Part shown: positions 7,781-15,957 of the stretch, one piece after another
Numbering within the stretch: position 1 is the stretch's first letter
How the letters are laid out: each line of letters begins with the position of its first letter
Assembly: GCA_023425865.1 (NCBI GenBank)
Contig: JAFABV010000019.1
Location: forward strand, 1 to 24,938
Source of the DNA: Bacteroidota bacterium
GTDB lineage: Bacteria > Bacteroidota > Bacteroidia > Bacteroidales > Bacteroidaceae
Direction: 5' to 3'
DNA: 24,938 nt
Made by a program: the position numbers and the translations under genes
The notes under the pieces: model-generated
Databases searched by the model: none
What the model saw: only the letters and a program-made list of their open reading frames with translations
What the model was told of the DNA's origin: nothing

Positions 7781-9355
7781 ATGAAACATTTCAAGCATAT
7801 CATAGCTCGGTCGGCCATGCTCTGTCTTGGCGCACTGGCTATCACATCGTGTACCGACGACAACGACTGGAGCGTTGACAGCGCCTTCGACCGTCTCTTC
7901 GGCCCCACCGAGGACAATATCGCGGTGAAACCCGACGCCACGGGCGCGCAGGTCACCTTCTCGCCGGTGAGTGGCGCAGAGCGCTATGTCATCGAGGTGA
8001 GCAACGACTCTCTCTTCGAGGGTGGCGTGCTGACCTACGGCGAGACCGACAGCAAGATTACAAGCAGTCCGGTTTATATCACCAACCTCGTGAGCGACAC
8101 CACGTACTTCCTGCGCATGAAGGCGCTGTCTTCAAGCAAGACGGAGTCGAGCTGGGCACGTCTCGACGGGCACTTCAAGACCAAGAGCGAGCAGATTCTC
8201 GAAGCACTCAACGAGCTGACAGACCTCACGGCCACCAGCGTCACGCTGCACTGGCCGGCAGGTTCGGCTGTCACCGCCGTGAAGTGCGACGGCAACACCT
8301 ATGACCTCACCGCTGAGCAAATCGCCGCCGGCGCGATGACCATCACGGGACTGCAACCCGAGACGGAATACACGGCCAACATCTATAACGGCACGAAGAA
8401 GCGCGGTAGCCTTACCTTCACCACGGCCATCGACCTCAACGGTGCCATACTGGTGAATGCGGGCGACGACCTCGCCACCGCCATTGCCAACGCGGAAGCG
8501 GGAGCCACACTGGCCCTGATGCCGGGTACCTATCAGATACTCAATGAGACGGGTCAGAGCACCGCGGTAAACATTACCAAGGACATCAGCATCAAGTCAC
8601 TGCGCTCATCTGACCGTGCCGTGATCAAGGGTGGCTTCACCATACAGGGTGGATCGCTCAACCTCAAGCAACTGGTGCTCGACGGCGACGGCACTGTAGG
8701 CTATATGTTCGACGTGAAGAGCGCCGGCACTTACACCGACTTTGTCATCGACGACAGTGAAATCAAGAATTACACCAAGGGCTTGTTCTATAACAACACT
8801 GCCGGAGCCATCCTGCCCAATGTGGCCTTCACCAATAACCTCATCCACGACATAGCCAGCGGCGCCGACTTCATGGACATTCGTGTGGGATATGTGGGTA
8901 CGCTCAACTTCAGCAACAACACGGTGTGGAACGCTAACGCCGCACGCGACTTCGTACGCTACGACGACGGTTCTTCCAACTACGCCTCTTTGCCCAAGCC
9001 TAACATCATCGTCGACCATAACACCTTGGTGGGTGTGGCCAACAGCACCTCAAGGCGCCTGCTCTACGTGCGTTATGCGGGCAACAGCTGCCAGTGGACC
9101 AACAATATCGTCTACGGCACCGACGGTATCATCTCTAACCAGTCTTCTACCAATGTGACCACCATCAGTGGCAACAACAACTTCAAGGCGGTAAACCTCT
9201 CGTCGGCCACGGCTACAGTCACCACGCCTAAGGTATGGGATGATGACGCCACGACCCTCGACCCCGGCTTCAAGGATGCTGCCAATGGCGACTTCACCGT
9301 AGACAACGCCGTACTGATTCAGAAGGGTGTTGGTGCTGCACGCTGGATACAGTAA
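7781..9355 (+). CDS. Surface lipoprotein with fibronectin-type repeats and beta-helix region (DUF4957/DUF5123-like)
   Basis: I chose the ATG at 7781, 13 bases after the SusD stop, because it is directly followed by a lipoprotein signal (MKHFKHIIAR...ALAITSC, cysteine 24) and then acidic TDDND, a likely surface-export signal; an in-frame ATG 60 bp upstream lies inside the SusD gene. The 524-residue product has two fibronectin-III-like segments (about 45-130 and 137-215; note LTATSVTLHWPAG and GLQPETEYTANIYNGTKKRG). A repetitive part follows that looks like a right-handed parallel beta-helix (GATLALMPGTYQI, then repeated N-N-x-(I/V)-x turns such as NNLIHDI, NNTVWNA, HNTLVGV, NNIVYGT). It ends with DPGFKDAANGDFTV, a motif familiar from pectate-lyase-fold proteins. 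I recall such DUF4957/DUF5123 proteins accompanying SusCD pairs in pectin-type loci. No catalytic residues can be assigned; it may be a glycan-binding protein rather than an enzyme. Confidence 0.9.
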   Translation: MKHFKHIIARSAMLCLGALAITSCTDDNDWSVDSAFDRLFGPTEDNIAVKPDATGAQVTFSPVSGAERYVIEVSNDSLFEGGVLTYGETDSKITSSPVYITNLVSDTTYFLRMKALSSSKTESSWARLDGHFKTKSEQILEALNELTDLTATSVTLHWPAGSAVTAVKCDGNTYDLTAEQIAAGAMTITGLQPETEYTANIYNGTKKRGSLTFTTAIDLNGAILVNAGDDLATAIANAEAGATLALMPGTYQILNETGQSTAVNITKDISIKSLRSSDRAVIKGGFTIQGGSLNLKQLVLDGDGTVGYMFDVKSAGTYTDFVIDDSEIKNYTKGLFYNNTAGAILPNVAFTNNLIHDIASGADFMDIRVGYVGTLNFSNNTVWNANAARDFVRYDDGSSNYASLPKPNIIVDHNTLVGVANSTSRRLLYVRYAGNSCQWTNNIVYGTDGIISNQSSTNVTTISGNNNFKAVNLSSATATVTTPKVWDDDATTLDPGFKDAANGDFTVDNAVLIQKGVGAARWIQ

Positions 9356-9433
9356 AGTATATGGAAGAAAAAATAGATTAGTGATTCTTCTTATCAATCA
9401 GACTACGGGTCAGCACTGCTGACCAACCCAAGC

Positions 9434-9470
9434 AAATCCCCTGGCGAGCCGCTCTCGTCAGGGGATTTTT
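9434..9470 (+). terminator. Rho-independent terminator of the first SusCD operon
   Basis: AAATCCCCTG (9434-9443) pairs with CAGGGGATTT (9459-9468), with further pairing of CGAG/CTCG inside the loop, followed by a T-rich run. It lies about 80 bases after the stop at 9355. Confidence 0.85.
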
Positions 9471-9571
9471 ATTTGATTTCGCTTCCGCGTTGGCACGTGG
9501 GTGGAGCGAACGAGGCATGAATAAGTTGTGTTAAAATTTACATAACGTAACAGAAATCACAATTAAATTCA

Positions 9572-9579
9572 TACATTTG
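9572..9579 (+). promoter_or_regulatory. Promoter -7 element TACATTTG of the second SusCD operon
   Basis: Perfect TAnnTTTG followed by CA in an AT-rich setting between the terminator of the previous operon and the next SusC gene. No clear -33 TTTG at about 20 bp upstream. Start of transcription near 9586 would give a long leader of about 150 bases before the ATG at 9735. Confidence 0.6.
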
Positions 9580-9734
9580 CAACATAATTGCTGACTTGAC
9601 ATGAGAACCTAAGCTGTGAACACGTTGAGAAAGGAAAAGCACATTTAGAAAAAACACTGAAAGACAGAAGGTAAAAGTTGCACCAACTATTCTTGCCTGT
9701 TATTTATAGTTAACGTTAAATTAATCCTAAGAGA

Positions 9735-12700
9735 ATGGAAAAAAGAGAACATCATTTTCGCCCAAGCGTCTTGATAACCATGCTCATGCTGTTTTTCTGC
9801 ACTACACTGCTGGCGCAGAATGTAACCGTGACAGGTACCGTGACAGACGACCAGGGGCAGCCCGCCATTGGCGCCACTGTAAAGGTGAGCGGCCAGAGCG
9901 GTGGAACTGTGACCGACATGGACGGACAGTTTACATTGAATTGCGCGCCCAACGCAACGGTGGAGGTCAACTACATCGGCTACGAGCCGCAGCAAATTAC
10001 GCTGAACGGCCGCCGCACCTTGGAGGTGACACTCAAGACCGCCTCTACCAACCTCAACGAGGTGGTGGTGGTGGGTTTCGGTACACAGCGTAAAGTCAAC
10101 CTGACGGGTTCTGTGGCTACCGTAGGCGCCAAAGACATTGCGGCACGCCCAGTAAACAATGTCATCGATGCCTTACAGGGCATCGTGCCAGGTATGAACA
10201 TCTCTACCGGCTCTAACGGTGGACAGCTCAACTCTACCAAGAAGTTCAATATCCGTGGCAGTGGCACCATCGGTGCTGGCTCATCGGTGGTGCCCCTGGT
10301 GCTCATCGACGGAATGGACGGCGACCTGAGCACCATCAACCCGCAGGACATCGACAATATCTCTGTGCTGAAAGATGCCTCGGCCAGCAGTATCTACGGT
10401 TCGCGCGCCGCAGGAGGTGTGATTCTTGTAACCACCAAGAAAGGTAAGGCCGGACGCACACAGGTGAACTACAACAACAGTTTCCGCTTCAACTCGCCAT
10501 TGAACATGCCCGAAATGGCCAACTCGTATGAGTTTGCCCTGTATTTCAACACCGCAGGACATCAAGCCATGTTCACCGATGAGAAGCTGGAGCAGATCAA
10601 GGACCGGCTCAATGGTGGCACCGGCCCAACGATGTTTGCTAATGACAACGGCCGCTGGGAGGTGTGGGACCGTACCGACCTGCTGCCCGTGGGCAACACC
10701 GACTGGCTCAAGACATGGTTTGGCAACAGTAGCTCGCAGGAACACAACCTCAGCGTCAACGGCGGAAACGACCGCTTCCAGTATTACTTCTCGGGCAATA
10801 TCCTGAGCCAGAACGGTATGCTGAAGATGGCTGACGACACCCAGAAACGCTATCGTCTCACCGGCCGTATCACCACCAAGATTACCGACTGGATGACCTT
10901 CGGCTACACCACACGCTTCGTGCGCACCGACTACAAGCAGCCGGTGGCCATGAACCCGCTGTTCTATCACAACATGATGCGCTACTGGCCCATCATTCCA
11001 CTCAAAGACCCTAACGGCTACTACACCGAGCCGTCGAATGCCGCCAACCTGCTTGACGGTGGTGTCTACAGAAACCAGAGAGACGAGCAGTCGCATCAGT
11101 TCTCGCTCAACATCGAACCCATCAAGAATTGGGTGGTCAATGTGGAGATGAACTACCGCACATCGAACACCTTCAACCACCAGGACTGGCTGACGGCTTA
11201 CAGCTACGATGTGAAGGGAAATCCTTATACAAGCTTCAATAACACCTCGTCTGTGTATGAGTATGCTTACAAGGACAATTATTTCAACCCAAACGTCTAC
11301 ACGTCATATCAGATGGATTTCGGCGACCATCATATCAAGCCGATGGTTGGTTTCCAGAGTGAGTGGCTGCGCTATCGCTCGTTCAATGCGCAGCGCGACG
11401 GTGTGATGGCCAATATTCCTACGCTCAACACCACTACAACCAACCCCCGCGTGGGTGGCGGCTTGGCAGAGTGGAGCACTGCAGGCTTCTTTGGTCGCGT
11501 GAACTATGAGTACAAAGACCGCTACCTCGTCGAGGCCAGCGTACGCTACGACGGTTCGTCACGCTTCACCCAAGACAAGCGCTGGAAGTGGTTCCCCTCG
11601 TTCTCGCTCGGCTGGAATGTTGCCCGCGAGAGTTTCTTTGAGCCTATCCAAGACAAGCTCAGTACCCTGAAGTTCCGATTCTCATGGGGCAAGCTCGGCA
11701 ACCAGAACACTGACAACTGGTATCCTTTCTACTCCACCATGGGCTATTCGGCCAACGGCGGCAATTGGCTCGTTAACGGAGAGAAACCCAATATCTCCTC
11801 ACAGCCTGCACTCGTGAGTGCCTTGCTGACATGGGAGAAGACACGCAGCTGGAACCTCGGTCTCGATGTAGGCGCATTCAACAACCGCCTCACGGCATCG
11901 TTTGACTATTTCCAGCGCAAGACCTACGACATGGTGGGGCCGGCTCCCGAGTTGCCCGACGTGCTCGGCACGGCTGTGCCAAAGGTGAACAACCTCGACA
12001 TGACCTCTCGTGGATGGGAGCTACAGGTGGCATGGCGCGACCGTATTCAGGATTTCAGCTACGGTGTGACACTCAACCTCTCGGATAGCAGAGTGAAGAT
12101 TGACAAGTATCCCAACGAAGCCCGAAACATCGGACAGACCTATTATGAAGGTGCATACCTTGGTGACATCTGGGGCTATGAGACCATTGGCATTGCCAAG
12201 ACCGACGAGGAGATGCAGGCCCATCTGGCCAATGCCAATCAGGATGCCCTTGGCGCCAACTGGGCCGCCGGTGACATCATGTACCGTGACCTTAACGGTG
12301 ACAAGAAAATCAACTCGGGTGAGAACACCGTTGACAATCCCGGTGACCGCAAGATCATCGGCAACTCTACGCCGCGCTACAACTTCGGTCTGAACCTCGA
12401 CGCACAATGGAAGGGCTTCGACCTGAAGATTTTCTTCCAAGGCACGCTCAAGCGTGACTACTGGGCTGGCGGAAACGTGTTCTGGGGCGCCAACGGCGGC
12501 AAGTGGCAGTCGATAGCTTTCAAGGAGCACATGGACTACTTCCGCAACGACCCCAACGACCCGCTGGGTGTGAACCTCGACGCCTACTATCCGCGACCCG
12601 ACTGGGGAACAGGAAAGAACCAGAACGTGCAGACCCGCTACCTACAAAATGCAGCATACGCCCGTCTGAAGAACCTTACGTTGGGCTATACCCTGCCCAA

Positions 12701-12887
12701 GGACCTCAGCCATCGCTTCTATGTTGATGCCCTGCGCGTGTTTGTATCGGCAGAAAACCTGTTCACCATCACCAGCTTCACCAACTTGTCAGATCCCGAG
12801 CTCATCGACGCCTCCAACACATGGGGCTTTGGTAAGACCTATCCTCTCTCGAAGACATTCTCCTTTGGCGTAAGTGTAACATTCTAA
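9735..12887 (+). CDS. SusC/RagA-type TonB-dependent outer-membrane receptor (pair 2)
   Basis: A 1050-residue second SusC-type importer. A signal peptide covers about residues 1-27 (MLMLFFCTTLLAQ). A carboxypeptidase-regulatory-like domain follows (GTVTDDQGQPAIGATVKV; GTVTDMDGQFTL), then a TonB-box-like EVVVVGFG near 107-114. The plug has the hallmark LKDASASSIYGSRAAGGV near 213-230, and the barrel ends in FSFGVSVTF. No STN domain is present. The protein is the expected size but is clearly not a recent duplicate of the first SusC: beyond the family motifs the barrel sequences differ strongly, which suggests a different ligand. It has its own promoter and long leader and is followed 15 bp later by a SusD gene. 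Substrate unknown. Confidence 0.97.
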   Translation: MEKREHHFRPSVLITMLMLFFCTTLLAQNVTVTGTVTDDQGQPAIGATVKVSGQSGGTVTDMDGQFTLNCAPNATVEVNYIGYEPQQITLNGRRTLEVTLKTASTNLNEVVVVGFGTQRKVNLTGSVATVGAKDIAARPVNNVIDALQGIVPGMNISTGSNGGQLNSTKKFNIRGSGTIGAGSSVVPLVLIDGMDGDLSTINPQDIDNISVLKDASASSIYGSRAAGGVILVTTKKGKAGRTQVNYNNSFRFNSPLNMPEMANSYEFALYFNTAGHQAMFTDEKLEQIKDRLNGGTGPTMFANDNGRWEVWDRTDLLPVGNTDWLKTWFGNSSSQEHNLSVNGGNDRFQYYFSGNILSQNGMLKMADDTQKRYRLTGRITTKITDWMTFGYTTRFVRTDYKQPVAMNPLFYHNMMRYWPIIPLKDPNGYYTEPSNAANLLDGGVYRNQRDEQSHQFSLNIEPIKNWVVNVEMNYRTSNTFNHQDWLTAYSYDVKGNPYTSFNNTSSVYEYAYKDNYFNPNVYTSYQMDFGDHHIKPMVGFQSEWLRYRSFNAQRDGVMANIPTLNTTTTNPRVGGGLAEWSTAGFFGRVNYEYKDRYLVEASVRYDGSSRFTQDKRWKWFPSFSLGWNVARESFFEPIQDKLSTLKFRFSWGKLGNQNTDNWYPFYSTMGYSANGGNWLVNGEKPNISSQPALVSALLTWEKTRSWNLGLDVGAFNNRLTASFDYFQRKTYDMVGPAPELPDVLGTAVPKVNNLDMTSRGWELQVAWRDRIQDFSYGVTLNLSDSRVKIDKYPNEARNIGQTYYEGAYLGDIWGYETIGIAKTDEEMQAHLANANQDALGANWAAGDIMYRDLNGDKKINSGENTVDNPGDRKIIGNSTPRYNFGLNLDAQWKGFDLKIFFQGTLKRDYWAGGNVFWGANGGKWQSIAFKEHMDYFRNDPNDPLGVNLDAYYPRPDWGTGKNQNVQTRYLQNAAYARLKNLTLGYTLPKDLSHRFYVDALRVFVSAENLFTITSFTNLSDPELIDASNTWGFGKTYPLSKTFSFGVSVTF

Positions 12888-12902
12888 ATAAGGAATCAGA
12901 TT

Positions 12903-14891
12903 ATGAAAATCAAACATATCGGTCTTATGGTGTGCAGCATGCTTGCCCTGACGACAAGCTGCAACGACTACCTTGACCAGGAACCGCAAGACAAGCTCAC
13001 GCCTGAAAAGTACTTCACGGCCGAGGCTGACCTTGCTGCATATAGTATCAATTTATACGGATTCGACTCTCCAGGCGTAGACTCCTACGGCATCAGCGTA
13101 TGGGGATATGACAACAACACCGACAACCAGGCGGGCGTGAATGCCAACACCCGCTGGGACCCGGGACAGTGGAAAGTGGGCGACAGCAACCCATGGAACT
13201 TCACCGCGGTGCGCAACTGCAACTATTTCTTCGACCAGGTGATGCCTAAGTATAATGCGGGCAAAATCCAAGGCGTGAAGGAGAACATCGACCACTACAT
13301 CGGTGAGATGCATTTCCTCCGTGCGTGGGCTTACTTCAACCTACTGAAGAATATCGGAGACGCTCCCATCTTTACCACAGCCCTCCCCGATGAGGAGAGC
13401 GTGCTGATGGAGGCTTCGAAGCGCCAGCCACGCAATAAGGTGGCCCGATTCATCCTTGCCGACCTCGACACTGCTGTGACGATGCTCAGGGATGTGCCTC
13501 CGGCAGGGCAGAAGACGCGCATCAGCAAGGATGTGGCCAAACTCTTCCGCTCGCGTGTGGCCCTTTACGAGGGAACCTTTGAAAAGTACCATAAGGGTAC
13601 GGCTTTCGTTCCAGGTGGTACAGGATGGCCCGGCAACCCGGCTGACATTCAGGGCTTGGATATTGACAACGAAATCCGCTATTTCTTCACCGAGGCTGCC
13701 AAAAGCGCCAAGGAGGTGGGCGACAAATATGTGGGCAGTCTGGCCGAGAACACCGGCGCCGCAGAGGGCATGGACGCAGCCCTGAAATCGCTCAACCCCT
13801 ACTACACCATGTTCTGTGACGTCAATATGGAACCATACAAGGAAGTGCTCATGTGGCGACAGTACAATCTTGATAAAGGTGTGTACCACAACATCCAGAT
13901 GCAGCTTGAAAACAATGGCGGTGGCACGGGATGGACGCGTGGCATGGTAAACTCGTTCCTGATGAAGAACGGACTGCCCATTTATGCCTCTGGCTCGGGA
14001 TACGACCCCAACTGGGAAAAGCAGGGCGTTGACGCTACACTGCAAAACCGCGACGACCGCATCCGCATCTTCACCAAGGGCGACCATAGCGTAGACTACT
14101 ATACGCTGGCTGGCGAACCACTCTATTTCAACATGAACTGGATTGTCACGGGTGACGTGCAGACCAAGAACGTGACAGGCTTTGCCAACAAGAAGGGCAA
14201 GTATTACGAGGCCCGTATGCAAAACTTCCATCACGTGGGTACCACAGGCTTCGTCATCTTCCGTGCCGCTGAGGCATTGCTCAACTACATGGAGGCGTCT
14301 TACGAGCTCAACAGCACCATCGATGCCACGGCTTCCAACTACTGGAAGGCTTTGCGCCGCCGTGCCGGAGTGAGTGAGGACTTCAATGCCACTATCAATG
14401 CCACCCAGATGGCCAAGGAGGCTGAGGGCGACTTTGGCGCATACTCGCATGGACAGTTGGTCAATGCCACCTTATATAATATCCGTCGTGAGCGCCGCGA
14501 TGAGCTCATGGGCGAGGGTATGCGTTGGGCCGACCTGCAGCGCTGGCGCGCCTGCGACCAGATCAACGGCTACCAGATTGAGGGCATGCGCTTCTGGGGC
14601 TCAATTTATGAGACCGCGTTTGGCGACAAGACCGTTGTCGACAAGACGGGCGAGAAGGGTACCATTTCCCCACAGGATGTGAGCATATATGTACGTCCTT
14701 ACCAGATTCGTTCGGTAAACAACCGTTACTACAACGGTTACAAGTTCACGCCCGCCCACTACCTGACACCGTTGCCACAGTCGGTTTTCCGCAAGACTGC
14801 TGTTGACAAGAGCAACCTCAGTTCGTCGGTGGTGTACCAAAATCCAGGTTGGGGCATGGTGGATGGCGAAGGCGCTACCGCCGTGCAGTAA
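12903..14891 (+). CDS. SusD/RagB-type surface glycan-binding lipoprotein (pair 2)
   Basis: This 662-residue lipoprotein is the partner of the second SusC receptor. The signal ends in the lipobox TTSC (cysteine 20) followed by NDYLDQEPQDKLTPEKYF, the textbook SusD opening. SusD landmarks are IGEMHFLRAWAYFNLLKNIGDAP near residues 131-153 and RRERRDELMGEGMRWADLQRW near 528-548. It is separated from the receptor by 15 bases containing AAGGAA, a modest ribosome-binding site. Length is at the upper end for the family, in line with extra ligand-facing loops. No third gene follows before the terminator, unlike the first operon. Confidence 0.96.
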   Translation: MKIKHIGLMVCSMLALTTSCNDYLDQEPQDKLTPEKYFTAEADLAAYSINLYGFDSPGVDSYGISVWGYDNNTDNQAGVNANTRWDPGQWKVGDSNPWNFTAVRNCNYFFDQVMPKYNAGKIQGVKENIDHYIGEMHFLRAWAYFNLLKNIGDAPIFTTALPDEESVLMEASKRQPRNKVARFILADLDTAVTMLRDVPPAGQKTRISKDVAKLFRSRVALYEGTFEKYHKGTAFVPGGTGWPGNPADIQGLDIDNEIRYFFTEAAKSAKEVGDKYVGSLAENTGAAEGMDAALKSLNPYYTMFCDVNMEPYKEVLMWRQYNLDKGVYHNIQMQLENNGGGTGWTRGMVNSFLMKNGLPIYASGSGYDPNWEKQGVDATLQNRDDRIRIFTKGDHSVDYYTLAGEPLYFNMNWIVTGDVQTKNVTGFANKKGKYYEARMQNFHHVGTTGFVIFRAAEALLNYMEASYELNSTIDATASNYWKALRRRAGVSEDFNATINATQMAKEAEGDFGAYSHGQLVNATLYNIRRERRDELMGEGMRWADLQRWRACDQINGYQIEGMRFWGSIYETAFGDKTVVDKTGEKGTISPQDVSIYVRPYQIRSVNNRYYNGYKFTPAHYLTPLPQSVFRKTAVDKSNLSSSVVYQNPGWGMVDGEGATAVQ

Positions 14892-14958
14892 TCGGGGATA
14901 ACCTGAAGGTATAAATTATTATTACTGTCCACTAATTTTTTAGGGAAAATACAAATTT

Positions 14959-14996
14959 AGGGCTGACACTTCTCACGAGGTATCAGCCCTTTTTTT
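14959..14996 (+). terminator. Rho-independent terminator of the second SusCD operon
   Basis: AGGGCTGA (14959-14966) pairs with TCAGCCCT (14983-14990), loop of 16 bases, followed by seven Ts. It lies about 70 bases after the SusD stop. Confidence 0.85.
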
Positions 14997-15180
14997 ACCT
15001 TTGCCTTTGCTTCACAAACTCAGATAACATAGGCAAAAGCACACATGATTATACCGTCCGGCATACATAAGTACACACATTCCAACTCATTAATACACAA
15101 CAGTTTGAATGTACGTTCCTAAGTTTAGAAAACAGTAATCATTATATTATTCACCTATAGAGGAGGGTATGTGGGGCACG
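14997..15180. other. AT-rich spacer without a recognisable feature
   Basis: I see no coding frame, hairpin or promoter match in this stretch. It separates the second SusCD operon from the dispersed-repeat region. Confidence 0.4.
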
Positions 15181-15194
15181 CAGATGACTTTTGG

Positions 15195-15240
15195 GGCACG
15201 CAGAGCCGCAGAGTTATAGGAGAAGAGTGGTAAGCAGAGC
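15195..15240 (+). repeat. Truncated X module, plus orientation
   Basis: It contains GCACGCAGAGCCGCAGAGTT and GGTAAGCAGAG, both found in the full X modules, but lacks the middle part with the GCATCTGCGATGC hairpin. It is opposite in orientation to the X modules at 15386 and 15595. Confidence 0.55.
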
Positions 15241-15385
15241 AGCAGAGTTATACCTCGGAGAGACCCACGCTTTCAAGACATGCGGCGTGTGCTTGTGCCT
15301 CGGCGAGGCAAAAGTCAGTGGGGGGCCTCGATATCCTCCTTTGGCCGCTGGGCGGCCCTCTATGGCTGCCTCCCACCCCAACGGA

Positions 15386-15428
15386 GAAAGACTCCAAAAA
15401 ACTCTGCGGCTCTGCGTGCTAAAAAAAA
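15386..15428 (-). repeat. Partial X module, minus orientation
   Basis: On the minus strand it reads a T-run followed by GCACGCAGAGCCGCAGAG and a T-rich link to GGAGT, matching the first part of the X module at 15595-15694. Similarity then fades into unrelated sequence. Confidence 0.65.
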
Positions 15429-15480
15429 CTTGCGTGCAAAGAACGCCCCTTCGTGCGCAACGATATACGTCGCCACACGT

Positions 15481-15570
15481 TGTTTTTTTAACACGGATGG
15501 CACGGAAATTTCGGAATAGCCATCCGGCACACCTTGATACTACGGAGCATCGCTTTGCGATGGACGGATG
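15481..15570 (-). repeat. Full Y module (90 bp), minus orientation
   Basis: By eye this 90-bp stretch matches the reverse complement of 24254-24343 at about 85 of 90 positions. Module Y begins CATCCG, carries the small hairpin CATCGCAAAGCGATG, then AAGGTGTGCCGGATGG, an AT-rich centre and CCATCCGTGTT followed by an A-run. CGGATGG and CCATCCG form a second inverted pair. Confidence 0.9.
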
Positions 15571-15594
15571 AAACGGAAACAGCCTTGCGTTCCT

Positions 15595-15694
15595 GCGCTT
15601 CTCCTCAGGCCGTAGGCCCTCTGCTTACCACCCTTCCCCCTCTGCATCGCAGATGCAAAACTCCAAAATCTCTGCGGCTCTGCGTGCAAAAAAA
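15595..15694 (-). repeat. Full X module (100 bp), minus orientation
   Basis: On the minus strand it begins TTTTTTTGCACGCAGAG, continues through the small hairpin GCATCTGCGATGC, GGTAAGCAGAGGGCC and CGGCCTGAGGAGA. It matches 24391-24490 along its full 100-bp length with scattered differences. It lies 24 bases from the Y module on the same strand. Confidence 0.88.
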
Positions 15695-15720
15695 TCTCTG
15701 CCTGGATATAACAAAAACAC

Positions 15721-15848
15721 CCACCACGTGAATAAAACAAAAATACTCACCCACAAATACAAACACCACCCTGTGTGGATATACCCCCCACTCTTAATTG
15801 CAACACCACGCTGCGCGGATAGAATAAAAACACGAACCTGTGGATAAT
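15721..15848. repeat. Short repeats at about 40-bp spacing with a DnaA-box-like TGTGGATAA
   Basis: AACACCACCCTGTGTGGATA (15762-15781) and AACACCACGCTGCGCGGATA (15802-15821) are exactly 40 bp apart and differ at three positions. A weaker relative precedes them (CCACCACGTGAATAAAA at 15721) and another follows (AACCTGTGGATAATTA near 15835). TGTGGATAA at 15839-15847 equals the reverse complement of the consensus DnaA box. Function unknown; the array ends about 90 bp before the promoter of the metal island. Confidence 0.5.
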
Positions 15849-15917
15849 TACATGTTATACTTTTCTCCCCTTTCTTACAAAATTATGGGAATTTAGAAAA
15901 AACAACAACACAAGAGG

Positions 15918-15947
15918 TTGATTCCAAGAAAAATATCTTTATCTTTG
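15918..15947 (+). promoter_or_regulatory. Promoter of the metal-export island (TTG - 19 bp - TATCTTTG)
   Basis: TATCTTTG at 15940-15947 is a perfect TAnnTTTG followed by CG; TTG at 15918-15920 lies 19 bp upstream. Transcription should start around 15953-15955, only a few bases before, or at, the ATG at 15956. The transcript may therefore be essentially leaderless. Confidence 0.65.
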
Positions 15948-15957
15948 CGCCAAAGAT
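15941..15957. promoter_or_regulatory. Perfect inverted repeat over the -7 element and start codon
   Basis: ATCTTTG (15941-15947) and CAAAGAT (15951-15957) form a perfect 7-bp inverted repeat with a 3-bp centre. It covers the -7 promoter element, the predicted transcription start and the first bases of the ATG, so it is well placed to be an operator. Operator function is inference. Confidence 0.4.

Noticed and set aside
15191..15571. Open reading frames across the left repeat region
   Set aside because: They translate the X/Y repeats and related copies in other frames; no start site or protein family.
15839..15847. Chromosomal origin marked by a DnaA box
   Set aside because: A single exact box with weak relatives, no dnaA/dnaN neighbours and no AT-rich unwinding element; 9-bp matches occur by chance.
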